Positions 1 through 6,228 of a stretch of 10,298 nucleotides of DNA are shown piece after piece. Within the stretch, counting starts at the first letter, position 1, and each line of letters opens with the position of its first letter. A model generated the notes under the pieces. That model was given only the letters and a program-made list of their open reading frames with translations. It made no database searches and was not told the origin of the DNA. The stretch spans positions 1-10,298 of the forward strand of contig JAQWCT010000079.1 of the NCBI GenBank assembly GCA_028705785.1. Direction: 5' to 3'. This DNA comes from Sulfurospirillaceae bacterium. Its GTDB lineage: Bacteria > Campylobacterota > Campylobacteria > Campylobacterales > Sulfurospirillaceae. Position numbers and translations under genes: made by a program.

Positions 1-1
1 A

Positions 2-985
2 CTAGGCGAAGTTCGCTCAATTCTACCTTTGATAGAATCTTTAAGAGGCGAAGTGGTCAATGTGAGTGTGATAACCCAAACGGGTTTTAAAGAAGCATCA
101 AGAGTAGAGAATGCGCAGATTCGTTACTTGCCGTATGAAATATTTTTGCCCTTTTGGACGCGTGCTCAAAAAGTACTTGTCGTGATGGAAGCAGAGCTTT
201 GGCCGATGCTTTTTGTGGTAGCAAAAGCGAAGGGTATGAAGACGATTTTGATGAATGCACGCGTTTCAGATAAATCGTATCAGTCTTATCTACGATTTGG
301 ATTTTTATATCGATGGATTTTTGCGCACATCGATGTTGTTTTCGCACAAAGTGAAATTGATAAAAATAGGCTGATGGAACTGGGAGCAAAAAGTGTGCAA
401 GTGGGTGGAAATATCAAAGCATTTCAAAAGCTTACCGTGAGTCGAGCCTATCCAAAGCCTATGGGTAAGAGGGTGATTATCTTGGCGAGTACCCATGAAA
501 ATGAAGAGGCTTTAATCCTTTCCAATATATCGCTACTAAAAGATGATATGCTTATCGTTGTTCCAAGACACCCCGAGCGATTTGGAAAAGTAGAGAGTGT
601 GTTAAAAGAGTATACGGCGTCCCATCATCTCTCTTATGGTGCATTATCGCGCAATGAAGATTTGCAAAGTGATGTTGTGTTGTGTGATAAGATGGGTGAG
701 CTTATCAATCTTTACGCCATAAGTGATATTGTGATTTTAGGCGGTTCTTTTATCGATGGCATTGGTGGGCACAATCCATTGGAACCTGCACATTTTAAGA
801 CAAAAATCATCAGTGGGCCCTATGTTTTCAACCAAAAAGCACTTTTTAAATGTGTTGAAAATATCGTTACATGTAAAGACGAACAATTAAGAGGTGTTTT
901 TGAAAACAGTGATGTGATCAAAAATAGTTCTATTATCAACAGTGGGGACATTGAGCCTTTGTTGAAAGAAATTTTAGAAAAATAA
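2..985 (+). CDS. waaA: 3-deoxy-D-manno-octulosonic acid (Kdo) transferase, 5'-truncated by the window edge
   Basis: WaaA (KdtA, GT-B fold, family GT30) transfers Kdo from CMP-Kdo to lipid IVA at the inner face of the cytoplasmic membrane, building the inner core of LPS. The frame is open back to base 2 and begins with LGEVRSILPLIESL, the family's conserved segment near the start of the catalytic region. An internal TTG at 29 is therefore not the real start; the membrane-anchor N-terminus lies outside the window. Visible family motifs are ASTHENEE and VPRHPERF in the second Rossmann domain, then MGELINLYAISD and GGSFIDGIGGHNPLEPA, the CMP-Kdo-binding region. About 327 residues are seen of a family length near 390-420. 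The stop (TAA, 983-985) is 13 nt before the next gene, so the two are probably cotranscribed. One TTACATGTAA element lies in its 3' part. Identification is firm; whether it adds one or two Kdo residues cannot be told. Confidence 0.95.
   Translation, partial: LGEVRSILPLIESLRGEVVNVSVITQTGFKEASRVENAQIRYLPYEIFLPFWTRAQKVLVVMEAELWPMLFVVAKAKGMKTILMNARVSDKSYQSYLRFGFLYRWIFAHIDVVFAQSEIDKNRLMELGAKSVQVGGNIKAFQKLTVSRAYPKPMGKRVIILASTHENEEALILSNISLLKDDMLIVVPRHPERFGKVESVLKEYTASHHLSYGALSRNEDLQSDVVLCDKMGELINLYAISDIVILGGSFIDGIGGHNPLEPAHFKTKIISGPYVFNQKALFKCVENIVTCKDEQLRGVFENSDVIKNSSIINSGDIEPLLKEILEK
867..876. repeat. TTACATGTAA element, copy 1
   Basis: Perfect 10-bp palindrome inside waaA, read as the codons for V-T-C-K (frame xTT ACA TGT AAx). 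See the finding on the iterated palindrome. Confidence 0.8.
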
Positions 986-998
986 ATAAGGCGTAAAA

Positions 999-1727
999 AT
1001 GGAAAAAGCATATAAACTTTTAGCAGGGCAAGAGGGTATCTCTAACCGTGCTGCAAAAGATTTGATAGACAGAGGTGTCGTGTATTCTGGTGGTAAAAAA
1101 GTAGTCGTAGCTAGAGGCGAGATGTCTGGAGATTCAAGTTTCAAAATAGAAAAAATAGCCAAAATAAAGACGATTTTTGAAGATGATTTTATCGTAGCAG
1201 TTGATAAGCCAGCATTTGTGACTTCAGAAGAAGTGGCTTTGGAGAAAAAATTACCTCTTTTGCATCGACTTGATAAAGAGACCAGTGGTGTTTTATTGCT
1301 GACCAAAGATGATGAGTTTAGAAAAAAAGCGGTGGATGCTTTTAAAAAACATGAAGTCCTCAAAGAGTACATTGCTATCGTTGAAGGTCGCGTGGCAGAA
1401 GCCGTGACGATTAATGCACCTATTATTACAATTAAAAAAGGTAGTACTGCACACAGTCGAATCAGTAGCGATGGCAAAGAAGCGATTAGTCATATTGAGC
1501 CTTTAATGATTGAGGGTAAGCGAACGAAAGTTAAAGTAACCATCGAGACAGGGCGAACACATCAAATTAGAGTTCATCTTAAAAGCATCGCTGCACCTAT
1601 TCAAGGCGATACCGAATATGGTGGAAGACCGTATAAACGCATGATGCTACACGCTTCAAAAATAGAACTTTTGGGATATAGTTTTCAAAGTAAAGAGCCA
1701 GAAGATTTTACAAGGTTTGTATTGTAG
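999..1727 (+). CDS. RluA-family RNA pseudouridine synthase
   Basis: Isomerises a uridine in RNA, most likely 23S rRNA, to pseudouridine in the cytoplasm. The 242-residue protein has an S4-like N-terminal RNA-binding segment (about residues 1-55, with ISNRAAKDLIDRGVVY), followed by the RluA catalytic domain. The catalytic motif HRLDKETSG spans residues 89-97, with Asp92 the expected nucleophile. The second signature TGRTHQIRVHL is at 184-194, followed by GDTEYGG. Length fits a compact RluA/RluD/RluC-like enzyme. The ATG at 999 follows a weak AAGG at 988-991, and the N-terminus aligns with the S4-like domain, so the start is credible. It lies 13 nt after waaA and probably shares its transcript. 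Which uridine it modifies cannot be assigned; Campylobacterota carry several paralogues, so no gene symbol is given. Confidence 0.93.
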   Translation: MEKAYKLLAGQEGISNRAAKDLIDRGVVYSGGKKVVVARGEMSGDSSFKIEKIAKIKTIFEDDFIVAVDKPAFVTSEEVALEKKLPLLHRLDKETSGVLLLTKDDEFRKKAVDAFKKHEVLKEYIAIVEGRVAEAVTINAPIITIKKGSTAHSRISSDGKEAISHIEPLMIEGKRTKVKVTIETGRTHQIRVHLKSIAAPIQGDTEYGGRPYKRMMLHASKIELLGYSFQSKEPEDFTRFVL

Positions 1728-1774
1728 TTCTCGGCATAGTTTAAGAATTTATTTAGTTTAAAGTATTTTTTCTG

Positions 1775-1780
1775 TATTAT
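1775..1780 (+). promoter_or_regulatory. candidate -10 box for ffh
   Basis: TATTAT, directly preceded by TG (1773-1774), lies in the 95-bp gap before ffh, with T-rich sequence upstream (1741-1773). A start near 1787 would give a leader of about 35 nt carrying the AAGGA site. No -35 box is evident, as is usual in Campylobacterota. Read-through from the upstream pseudouridine synthase gene is the alternative. Confidence 0.3.
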
Positions 1781-1810
1781 TGCATTCCTCTATTATGAGG
1801 CATTTTGTAT

Positions 1811-1815
1811 AAGGA
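1811..1815 (+). promoter_or_regulatory. ribosome binding site that fixes the ffh start
   Basis: AAGGA sits 7 nt before the GTG at 1823. It lies downstream of the in-frame TTG at 1805, so the TTG has no comparable site and GTG 1823 is the better start. Confidence 0.75.
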
Positions 1816-1822
1816 TAGTTTA

Positions 1823-3166
1823 GTGTTTGAGGTTTTAACCGATTCTTTTAGATCAGCAATCAACAAAGTTCGCTTTAGTGATGATGAAAAATCTTTAAAA
1901 AATGCACTTGAGAATCTCAAGAAAGCATTGCTTAAAGCAGATGTCCATCACAAAATTGTTCGTGATTTGTTGCGTCAAGTAGAAATCGATACAAAAGCTA
2001 AAGGCATTGGACAAGTCAATTTTTTACGCTCTTTAAAAACAAATCTTACGGCTATATTAACAGCCCCTGGAAAACAGGGTTTTGTTTTTGCTTCCAAGCC
2101 TCCAACAACGGTTTTGATGGTGGGTTTGCAAGGAAGTGGTAAGACAACAACAACAGTTAAACTTGCTAATTATCTCAAACTACGACAAAAGAAAGTTTTA
2201 GTCGTTGCGTGTGACCTTCAAAGGTTAGCAGCGGTTGAGCAGTTAAAGCAATTGTGTCATGCTAATGAGATTGATTTATATTTTGAAGAGAATAGTTCAA
2301 ATCCTCTTAAAATAGCACAAAATGCTATGAAAAAAGCCAAAGAGGGCTTATATGATGTTGTTTTAGTCGATACAGCAGGTCGTTTGGCGATAGATGCTGA
2401 ACTTATGAATGAGCTTGAATCGATTAAAAATAGTATCAATCCTGATGAAGTTTTTTATGTTGCAGATTCAATGACAGGTCAAGATGCAGTTAAAAGTGCG
2501 GTGAGTTTTCACGAGAAAATCGTTCTTAGCGGTGTAATTTTAAGCAAGTACGATGGTGATGGAAAAGGCGGTGTTGCTCTAGGAATTGCTGAGCAAACCA
2601 ATGTTCCGCTTCGCTTTGTGGGTGTGGGTGAAAAAGTTGCTGATTTAGAACACTTTATACCTGATCGTATTGTCAGTCGTTTGATGGGTGAGGGTGATCT
2701 TGAGACTTTGGCTGAAAAGACAAGCTCAATTATCGACGAAAAACATGCAAAAGAGATGACTAAGAAGATCAGAAAAGGTGAATTTAACTTTAATGACTTT
2801 TTAGACCAGATGGAACAAATGAAAAAACTTGGTAGCATGAAATCACTTTTGGGGATGATTCCAGGACTTTCTTCCATGGCTGGAAAGCTTAAAGATGTTG
2901 ATTTGGAAAACTCTGTGGAGATGAAACGCATCAAAGCGATGATTGGCTCTATGACAAAGAAAGAACGCGAAGACCCAGAACTTTTAAATAATAGTAGAAA
3001 ACGAAGACTAGCAGAGGGTTCAGGACTTTCACAACAAGAAGTAAATCGCTTCTTAAAACAGTTCCAAAATGCTGCAAAGATGGCAAAGAAATTTTCAGGA
3101 AAAAAAGGAATGCAAGACTTACAAAATATGCTCTCGCAATCCAAACAAGCACAAATCCCACGCTAG
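1823..3166 (+). CDS. ffh: signal recognition particle GTPase Ffh (SRP54)
   Basis: Binds 4.5S RNA and signal sequences of nascent membrane proteins and delivers ribosomes to the receptor FtsY. With GTG 1823 the protein has 447 residues and begins MFEVLTDSFR, the normal Ffh N-terminus. The N domain covers about 1-90. The G domain shows GLQGSGKTT (101-109, P-loop), DLQRLAA (131-137), DTAGRL (183-188), SKYDG (241-245) and GVGE (267-270). The methionine-rich M domain runs from about 320 and contains the RNA-binding stretch SRKRRLAEGSG (391-401). At 135 there is Leu where many Ffh proteins have Pro (DLQRPAA); this may be a lineage trait. It heads the ffh-rpsP-khpA-rimM-trmD-rplS cluster, with a 75-bp gap to rpsP that holds a hairpin of two palindromic elements. 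Confidence 0.97.
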   Translation: MFEVLTDSFRSAINKVRFSDDEKSLKNALENLKKALLKADVHHKIVRDLLRQVEIDTKAKGIGQVNFLRSLKTNLTAILTAPGKQGFVFASKPPTTVLMVGLQGSGKTTTTVKLANYLKLRQKKVLVVACDLQRLAAVEQLKQLCHANEIDLYFEENSSNPLKIAQNAMKKAKEGLYDVVLVDTAGRLAIDAELMNELESIKNSINPDEVFYVADSMTGQDAVKSAVSFHEKIVLSGVILSKYDGDGKGGVALGIAEQTNVPLRFVGVGEKVADLEHFIPDRIVSRLMGEGDLETLAEKTSSIIDEKHAKEMTKKIRKGEFNFNDFLDQMEQMKKLGSMKSLLGMIPGLSSMAGKLKDVDLENSVEMKRIKAMIGSMTKKEREDPELLNNSRKRRLAEGSGLSQQEVNRFLKQFQNAAKMAKKFSGKKGMQDLQNMLSQSKQAQIPR

Positions 3167-3181
3167 TGCGTGACGATTTAT

Positions 3182-3208
3182 ATTTACATGTAAGCTTTAC
3201 ATGTAAAT
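3182..3208 (+). terminator. perfect 12-bp hairpin made of two TTACATGTAA elements between ffh and rpsP
   Basis: The arms at 3182-3193 and 3197-3208 are exact reverse complements (each contains one full TTACATGTAA, at 3184-3193 and 3197-3206), with a 3-nt GCT between them. Pairing can extend imperfectly outward (ACGATTTA before, TAAGTCGT after). The stem is AT-rich and no T-run follows (CTAAGTCGTAAAA), so it is not a textbook intrinsic terminator. It could attenuate transcription, or act as a processing or mRNA-stability site separating ffh from rpsP. Confidence 0.55.
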
Positions 3209-3226
3209 CTAAGTCGTAAAAAATTT

Positions 3227-3232
3227 AAGGAG
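3227..3232 (+). promoter_or_regulatory. strong ribosome binding site of rpsP
   Basis: AAGGAG is 9 nt before the rpsP ATG and is the strongest Shine-Dalgarno match in the window, as expected for a ribosomal protein gene. Confidence 0.8.
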
Positions 3233-3241
3233 ACCATACAA

Positions 3242-3472
3242 ATGGCAACAGTTGTTAGATTAACAAGAATGGGAAGAAACAAAACTCCATTTTACAGAAT
3301 CGTAGTTACAGACAGTAGAAAAAAGCGTGATGGTGGATCAATTGAGACTATTGGTTACTACAATCCATTAACAGAGCCACAAACCATCAAATTTGATGCA
3401 GAGAGACTTGCTTATTGGAAAAGCGTTGGCGCAAAGCTAAGTGACAGGGTTGCGAAAATCACTGGAAAATAA
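3242..3472 (+). CDS. rpsP: 30S ribosomal protein S16
   Basis: S16 is an early-assembling 30S subunit protein that binds 16S rRNA. The 76-residue product carries the whole family pattern: MATVVRLTRMGRNKTPFYRI at the N-terminus, VVTDSRKKRDGGSIETIGYYNP in the middle and RLAYWKSVGAKLSDRVAKI near the end. Length matches bacterial S16 (about 75-90). The ATG at 3242 has an excellent ribosome binding site. It stands first in the tightly packed rpsP-khpA-rimM-trmD-rplS run; the stop at 3470-3472 is only 2 nt before khpA, pointing to translational coupling. Nothing unusual is seen in the protein. Confidence 0.98.
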   Translation: MATVVRLTRMGRNKTPFYRIVVTDSRKKRDGGSIETIGYYNPLTEPQTIKFDAERLAYWKSVGAKLSDRVAKITGK

Positions 3473-3474
3473 TC

Positions 3475-3723
3475 ATGATTGACAAATTTCTCGAAGAGTT
3501 TGCCAAGCTTTTGGTTGACAATCCAAGTGGTGTGAGAGTTGAGCGAAGCGATGTTGATGAAACATTTTGCGAAGTTGTCATCTATGCGGATAAAGTAGAT
3601 ACGGGTAAGTTGATTGGCAAAGATGGCAAAATGATCAATTCGCTCAAAACGCTTATCTCTGGATGTAAAGCAAAAGATGGTAAATCTTATAGAGTAACTG
3701 TTAAAGCAAACGATGAACAATAA
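3475..3723 (+). CDS. khpA: KH-domain RNA-binding protein KhpA (YlqC family)
   Basis: A small single-KH protein of 82 residues. In Firmicutes, KhpA pairs with KhpB/Jag to bind RNA and influence cell elongation and sRNA function; its role in Campylobacterota is inferred only. The KH signature is KLIGKDGKMINSLKTLIS, with the RNA-gripping GxxG loop as GKDG at residues 48-51. Flanking beta strands FCEVVIYA and SYRVTVKA complete the fold. The position between rpsP and rimM is the conserved location of this family in many bacteria, which supports the call beyond the short sequence. ATG 3475 lies 2 nt after the rpsP stop. Its 3' end overlaps rimM by 11 bp (3713-3723), so translation of the two is probably coupled. 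Confidence 0.93.
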   Translation: MIDKFLEEFAKLLVDNPSGVRVERSDVDETFCEVVIYADKVDTGKLIGKDGKMINSLKTLISGCKAKDGKSYRVTVKANDEQ

Positions 3724-4249
3724 AAACTCACTCATAGAAGTCGCTCAAGTAGGGCGACTTGTGGGCTTAAAGGGTGAGTTAAAACTCAATCTTCACTGCG
3801 ATTTCCCCGAACAATTCAAAAAAGGCAACTCTTTTGTCACCCAAAAAGGTGAGACACTTGAAGTGCATTCTTTTAATCAAGGCAGAGGACTTATCTCTTT
3901 TGTCGGCTATCCAAGCAGAGAAATTGCTGCTAAACTTGTCAATACTTTTTTACTCACTACCGAAGAAAAATCAACCAAAGAGTGTGCATTAGGTGAGGGC
4001 GAATTTTTTTGGTTTGAAATGATGGGTTCACAAGTGATAGATGATGGCGTTTGTTTAGGTGTGGTTGAAGAGATTGAACGCATTGCTGCTACTGATTATT
4101 TGGTCATAAAAACAGATGAAGCACTTTTAAAAAAAGGGTTTGTGAAAAGTTTTTATATTCCTTACATTGACCGCTATATCGTTTCATTTGATAAAATAAC
4201 AAAAGAGATTTTTACTAAAGATAGTTTAGGAATTTTGGAGAACTCTTGA
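3713..4249 (+). CDS. rimM: 16S rRNA processing protein RimM
   Basis: RimM binds S19 on the 30S subunit and helps mature the 3' (head) domain of 16S rRNA. The 178-residue protein has the two expected parts. The N-terminal RimM beta-barrel starts VAQVGRLVGLKGELKLNLHC (about residues 9-28, matching the family's GxGxxGELRV-type motif). A PRC-barrel domain covers about 97-170, with EFFWFEMMGSQVIDDG, GVVEEIER, YLVIK and FYIPYIDRYIVSFD. The ATG at 3713 lies inside the end of khpA with only a weak upstream purine stretch, consistent with translation by termination-reinitiation. The stop overlaps the trmD start as TGATG (4247-4251). Its neighbours trmD and rplS are the classical partners of rimM. Confidence 0.95.
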   Translation: MNNKNSLIEVAQVGRLVGLKGELKLNLHCDFPEQFKKGNSFVTQKGETLEVHSFNQGRGLISFVGYPSREIAAKLVNTFLLTTEEKSTKECALGEGEFFWFEMMGSQVIDDGVCLGVVEEIERIAATDYLVIKTDEALLKKGFVKSFYIPYIDRYIVSFDKITKEIFTKDSLGILENS

Positions 4250-4941
4250 TGCGTTTTTCGTTTGTAACGCTTTTTGAGGGTTTGATATCATCTTATTTTG
4301 AAGATTCGATTCTAAAGCGAGCACTTCAAAACAATCTTCTTTCCATTTCTTTTTATAATCCCAGAGATTTTACTACCAATAAACATGGCAAAGTTGATGA
4401 CTATCAAGCTGGTGGTGGAGCAGGACTTTTACTTTTTCCTCAACCTCTTTTTGATGTTTTAGATACGATTAAAAAAGAACATCCTAACGCATACATCATC
4501 TTTCCTACACCTGCTGGAAAACCTTTTGCCCAAATCGATGCTAAACGCTTAGCGCTTAAAGAACATTTGGTTTTTGTCTGTGGACGCTACGAAGGTATTG
4601 ATGAGCGTGTGATAGAAACTTATGCGGATGAAGTGTTCTCTATCGGAGATTATGTCTTAACAGGTGGTGAGTTAGCAAGTTTGGTGATGAGTGATGCCAT
4701 TAGTCGCAATATCGTAGGTGTTCTTGGCAATGAAGACTCTTTAAGTATGGAAAGTTTTGAAAGCGAGCTTTTGGAAGCACCTTCTTTTTCAAAACCTCCC
4801 ATTTATGCAAATAAATCTGTGCCCTCAGAGTTTTTAAAGGGTAATCACGCTAAAATCACAAGCTTAAAAAATAAAATGTCTGAATTTAAAACAAAATACT
4901 TCAGACCAGATCTGTTTTCCCGCTTTAGCGTGAGGCATTGA
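4249..4941 (+). CDS. trmD: tRNA (guanine-37-N1)-methyltransferase TrmD
   Basis: Uses S-adenosylmethionine to make m1G37 in tRNAs with G36, preventing +1 frameshifting. It is a SPOUT-fold (trefoil-knot) dimer in the cytoplasm. The start is ATG 4249 (MRFSFVTLFE), with GGAG at 4237-4240 placed 8 nt upstream; a TTG at 4246 is in frame but less well placed. The 230 residues include GGGAG (55-59), CGRYEGIDER (111-120), SIGDYVLTGGELA (131-143) and SDAISR with the probable catalytic Asp at 149, then GNHAKI (198-203). The segment often written YTRP in other phyla is here SFSKPPIY, a lineage variation. It overlaps rimM by one base, and the stop (4939-4941) precedes rplS by 20 nt. Confidence 0.96.
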   Translation: MRFSFVTLFEGLISSYFEDSILKRALQNNLLSISFYNPRDFTTNKHGKVDDYQAGGGAGLLLFPQPLFDVLDTIKKEHPNAYIIFPTPAGKPFAQIDAKRLALKEHLVFVCGRYEGIDERVIETYADEVFSIGDYVLTGGELASLVMSDAISRNIVGVLGNEDSLSMESFESELLEAPSFSKPPIYANKSVPSEFLKGNHAKITSLKNKMSEFKTKYFRPDLFSRFSVRH

Positions 4942-4947
4942 ACAATG

Positions 4948-4954
4948 AAAAGGA
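4948..4954 (+). promoter_or_regulatory. ribosome binding site that fixes the rplS start
   Basis: AAAAGGA lies 7 nt before ATG 4962. The frame is open upstream to a TTG at 4938, but that would put this site inside the coding region and add eight residues absent from L19. Confidence 0.75.
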
Positions 4955-4961
4955 TTATACC

Positions 4962-5318
4962 ATGAGAAATAAATTTATCGAAGCTTTTGAAGCAGGACAG
5001 ATTGCTAGCAAAAATGTTCCTGAGTTTAGAGCAGGTGATACACTAAGAGTTGCTGTAAAAATTGTTGAGGGCGACAAACAACGCGTTCAAAATTTTGAAG
5101 GTATTTGTATCGCAAGACGCGGTCAAGGTACAGGCGAAACATTTATGGTTCGTAAAATTGGTGCAAACAGTGTTGGCGTTGAGAGAATTTTCCCAATCTA
5201 TTCTGATAGTATTGATGAAATCGTTGTTCTTAGACGCGGTGTTGTTAGACGTGCGAAATTGTTCTATCTTAGAGATAGACGTGGTAAAGCTGCAAAAATT
5301 AGAGAACTTAGAAAATAA
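4962..5318 (+). CDS. rplS: 50S ribosomal protein L19
   Basis: L19 sits at the 30S-50S interface of the large subunit. From ATG 4962 the protein has 118 residues, the usual bacterial length. It reads MRNKFIEAFEAGQ, then PEFRAGDTLRVAVKIVEGDKQRVQNFEG, GTGETFMVRKIGANSVGVERIFPIYSDSID, and RRGVVRRAKLFYLRDRRGKAAKIREL, all family hallmarks. It is the last gene of the cluster; a 10-bp GC-containing hairpin begins 9 nt after its stop. No abnormality is seen. Confidence 0.98.
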   Translation: MRNKFIEAFEAGQIASKNVPEFRAGDTLRVAVKIVEGDKQRVQNFEGICIARRGQGTGETFMVRKIGANSVGVERIFPIYSDSIDEIVVLRRGVVRRAKLFYLRDRRGKAAKIRELRK

Positions 5319-5327
5319 TACTTTTTC

Positions 5328-5360
5328 GGCAGTAGTAAAAATCATACTACTGCCACTTCT
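5328..5360 (+). terminator. hairpin terminator after rplS
   Basis: Perfect 10-bp stem GGCAGTAGTA (5328-5337) / TACTACTGCC (5345-5354) with a 7-nt loop, followed by a short T-rich tail (ACTTCTTT). It closes the ribosomal operon. Its 3' arm ends only 8 nt before the ATG of the next gene. Confidence 0.8.
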
Positions 5361-5362
5361 TT

Positions 5363-6226
5363 ATGAAAATCCACAATGACTGTTTAACTTGTATTCAAAA
5401 TCAAGCTCTTAGAGTTTGTGAACTCTTACATGTAAAGCCATCTCAACAAAAAATCATCGAAAATCTTGCTAGGAAGCATATCCAAAGCTTTGATTTCACC
5501 CTTACACCTCCTCATAATGCTACACCTCTGTATGAAGAAATTGCCTTATTTTTGAATGTTGAAGATTTGTATCAAGAAGTTAAAGCAAACTCAACAGCTA
5601 TGGCAAAAGCGTTTGTCCCTTTTTGTGAAAATGCCATTGCTCAAAGTCCTCACTCACTTTTAACAGCTACCAAAACCGCAGTTGCTGGGAATGTCATTGA
5701 TTTGGCGTCAGTAATGATGTATGATTTGGGTGAAGAGCTAGACAAAATCTACCATACGCCCTTTGCCATTGATGATTTTGAGGCATTGGAAACTACCTTG
5801 CAAACAACGCAAACACTCGTGTATTTAGCGGATAATGCAGGTGAAGAGATTTTTGATAAACTCTACATTCAAACACTTCACTCACTTTTCCCTCATATCC
5901 AAGTGTACTATTTTGTACGAGGAAACCCTATCATTAATGACCTTACATGTAAAGATGCTTTTGCCTCTGGGTTAAATGAAGTTGCCACCATCATTGACAG
6001 CGGTGTCCCGACACCTGGCCTTGCCATAGAATTGATGAGCAAAGAGGCAAAAAACATCTTTGATAAGGCAGAGTGTATCATCTCAAAAGGCATGGGAAAC
6101 TATGAGTGTTTAGGTGAAGTGAGTGGACTTCCTATCTTCTTTTTACTCAAAGTTAAATGCGAAGTCGTAGCTAATGCAATTGGTGCAAAGTTGGGGGATA
6201 TTGTTTGTAAAAGAGGGATTTGTTAA
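5363..6226 (+). CDS. DUF89-family metal-dependent phosphatase (ARMT1-like/damage-control type)
   Basis: Members of the DUF89 family (PF01937) are metal-dependent phosphatases proposed to remove harmful phosphometabolites; the substrate here is unknown. The 287-residue protein opens MKIHNDCLTCIQNQ, with the DCxxC pattern (Cys7, Cys10) typical of the prokaryotic DUF89 subgroup. Expected metal-site segments follow: LADNAGE (155-161), VRGNPIINDLT (185-195) and SKGMGNYE (241-248), then LLKVKCEVVA near the end. ATG 5363 is the only possible start, because the frame upstream meets TAA at 5336 with no start codon between. No Shine-Dalgarno site is visible and the rplS terminator occupies the leader region, so expression must rely on read-through, an unusual leader or inefficient initiation. 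Two TTACATGTAA elements lie inside. The stop is 2 nt from the end of the convergent mrr-like gene. Confidence 0.88.
   Translation: MKIHNDCLTCIQNQALRVCELLHVKPSQQKIIENLARKHIQSFDFTLTPPHNATPLYEEIALFLNVEDLYQEVKANSTAMAKAFVPFCENAIAQSPHSLLTATKTAVAGNVIDLASVMMYDLGEELDKIYHTPFAIDDFEALETTLQTTQTLVYLADNAGEEIFDKLYIQTLHSLFPHIQVYYFVRGNPIINDLTCKDAFASGLNEVATIIDSGVPTPGLAIELMSKEAKNIFDKAECIISKGMGNYECLGEVSGLPIFFLLKVKCEVVANAIGAKLGDIVCKRGIC
5426..5435. repeat. TTACATGTAA element, copy 4
   Basis: Perfect palindrome inside the DUF89 gene, read in frame TTA CAT GTA (L-H-V), a different frame from the copy in waaA. Confidence 0.8.
5943..5952. repeat. TTACATGTAA element, copy 5
   Basis: Perfect palindrome in the same DUF89 gene, but read as L-T-C-K, so one gene carries the element in two different frames. 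Confidence 0.8.
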
Positions 6227-6228
6227 AA

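Noticed and set aside
974..1477. 167-codon open frame on the minus strand opposite the pseudouridine synthase
   Set aside because: No family resemblance and Ser/Leu-biased; explained by antisense reading of a well-conserved gene.
2509..3144. Long open frame (211 codons) on the minus strand opposite ffh
   Set aside because: Ser/Phe/Leu-rich translation without recognisable domains, fully antisense to the conserved M domain of ffh; a reading-frame shadow.
3179..3184. TATATT as a separate promoter for rpsP
   Set aside because: It overlaps the palindrome hairpin and would start RNA inside it; AT-rich chance match, and read-through from ffh is simpler.
3738..3760. 7-bp inverted repeat AAGTCGC/GCGACTT with a 9-nt loop at the start of rimM
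   Set aside because: It encodes the normal, conserved RimM N-terminus (VAQVGRLVG) and lies inside the coding region; probably chance, though a weak effect on initiation is possible.
5062..5379. 105-codon + strand frame overlapping rplS and running past the terminator
   Set aside because: It is out of frame with the conserved L19 sequence and shows no domain; a shadow frame.
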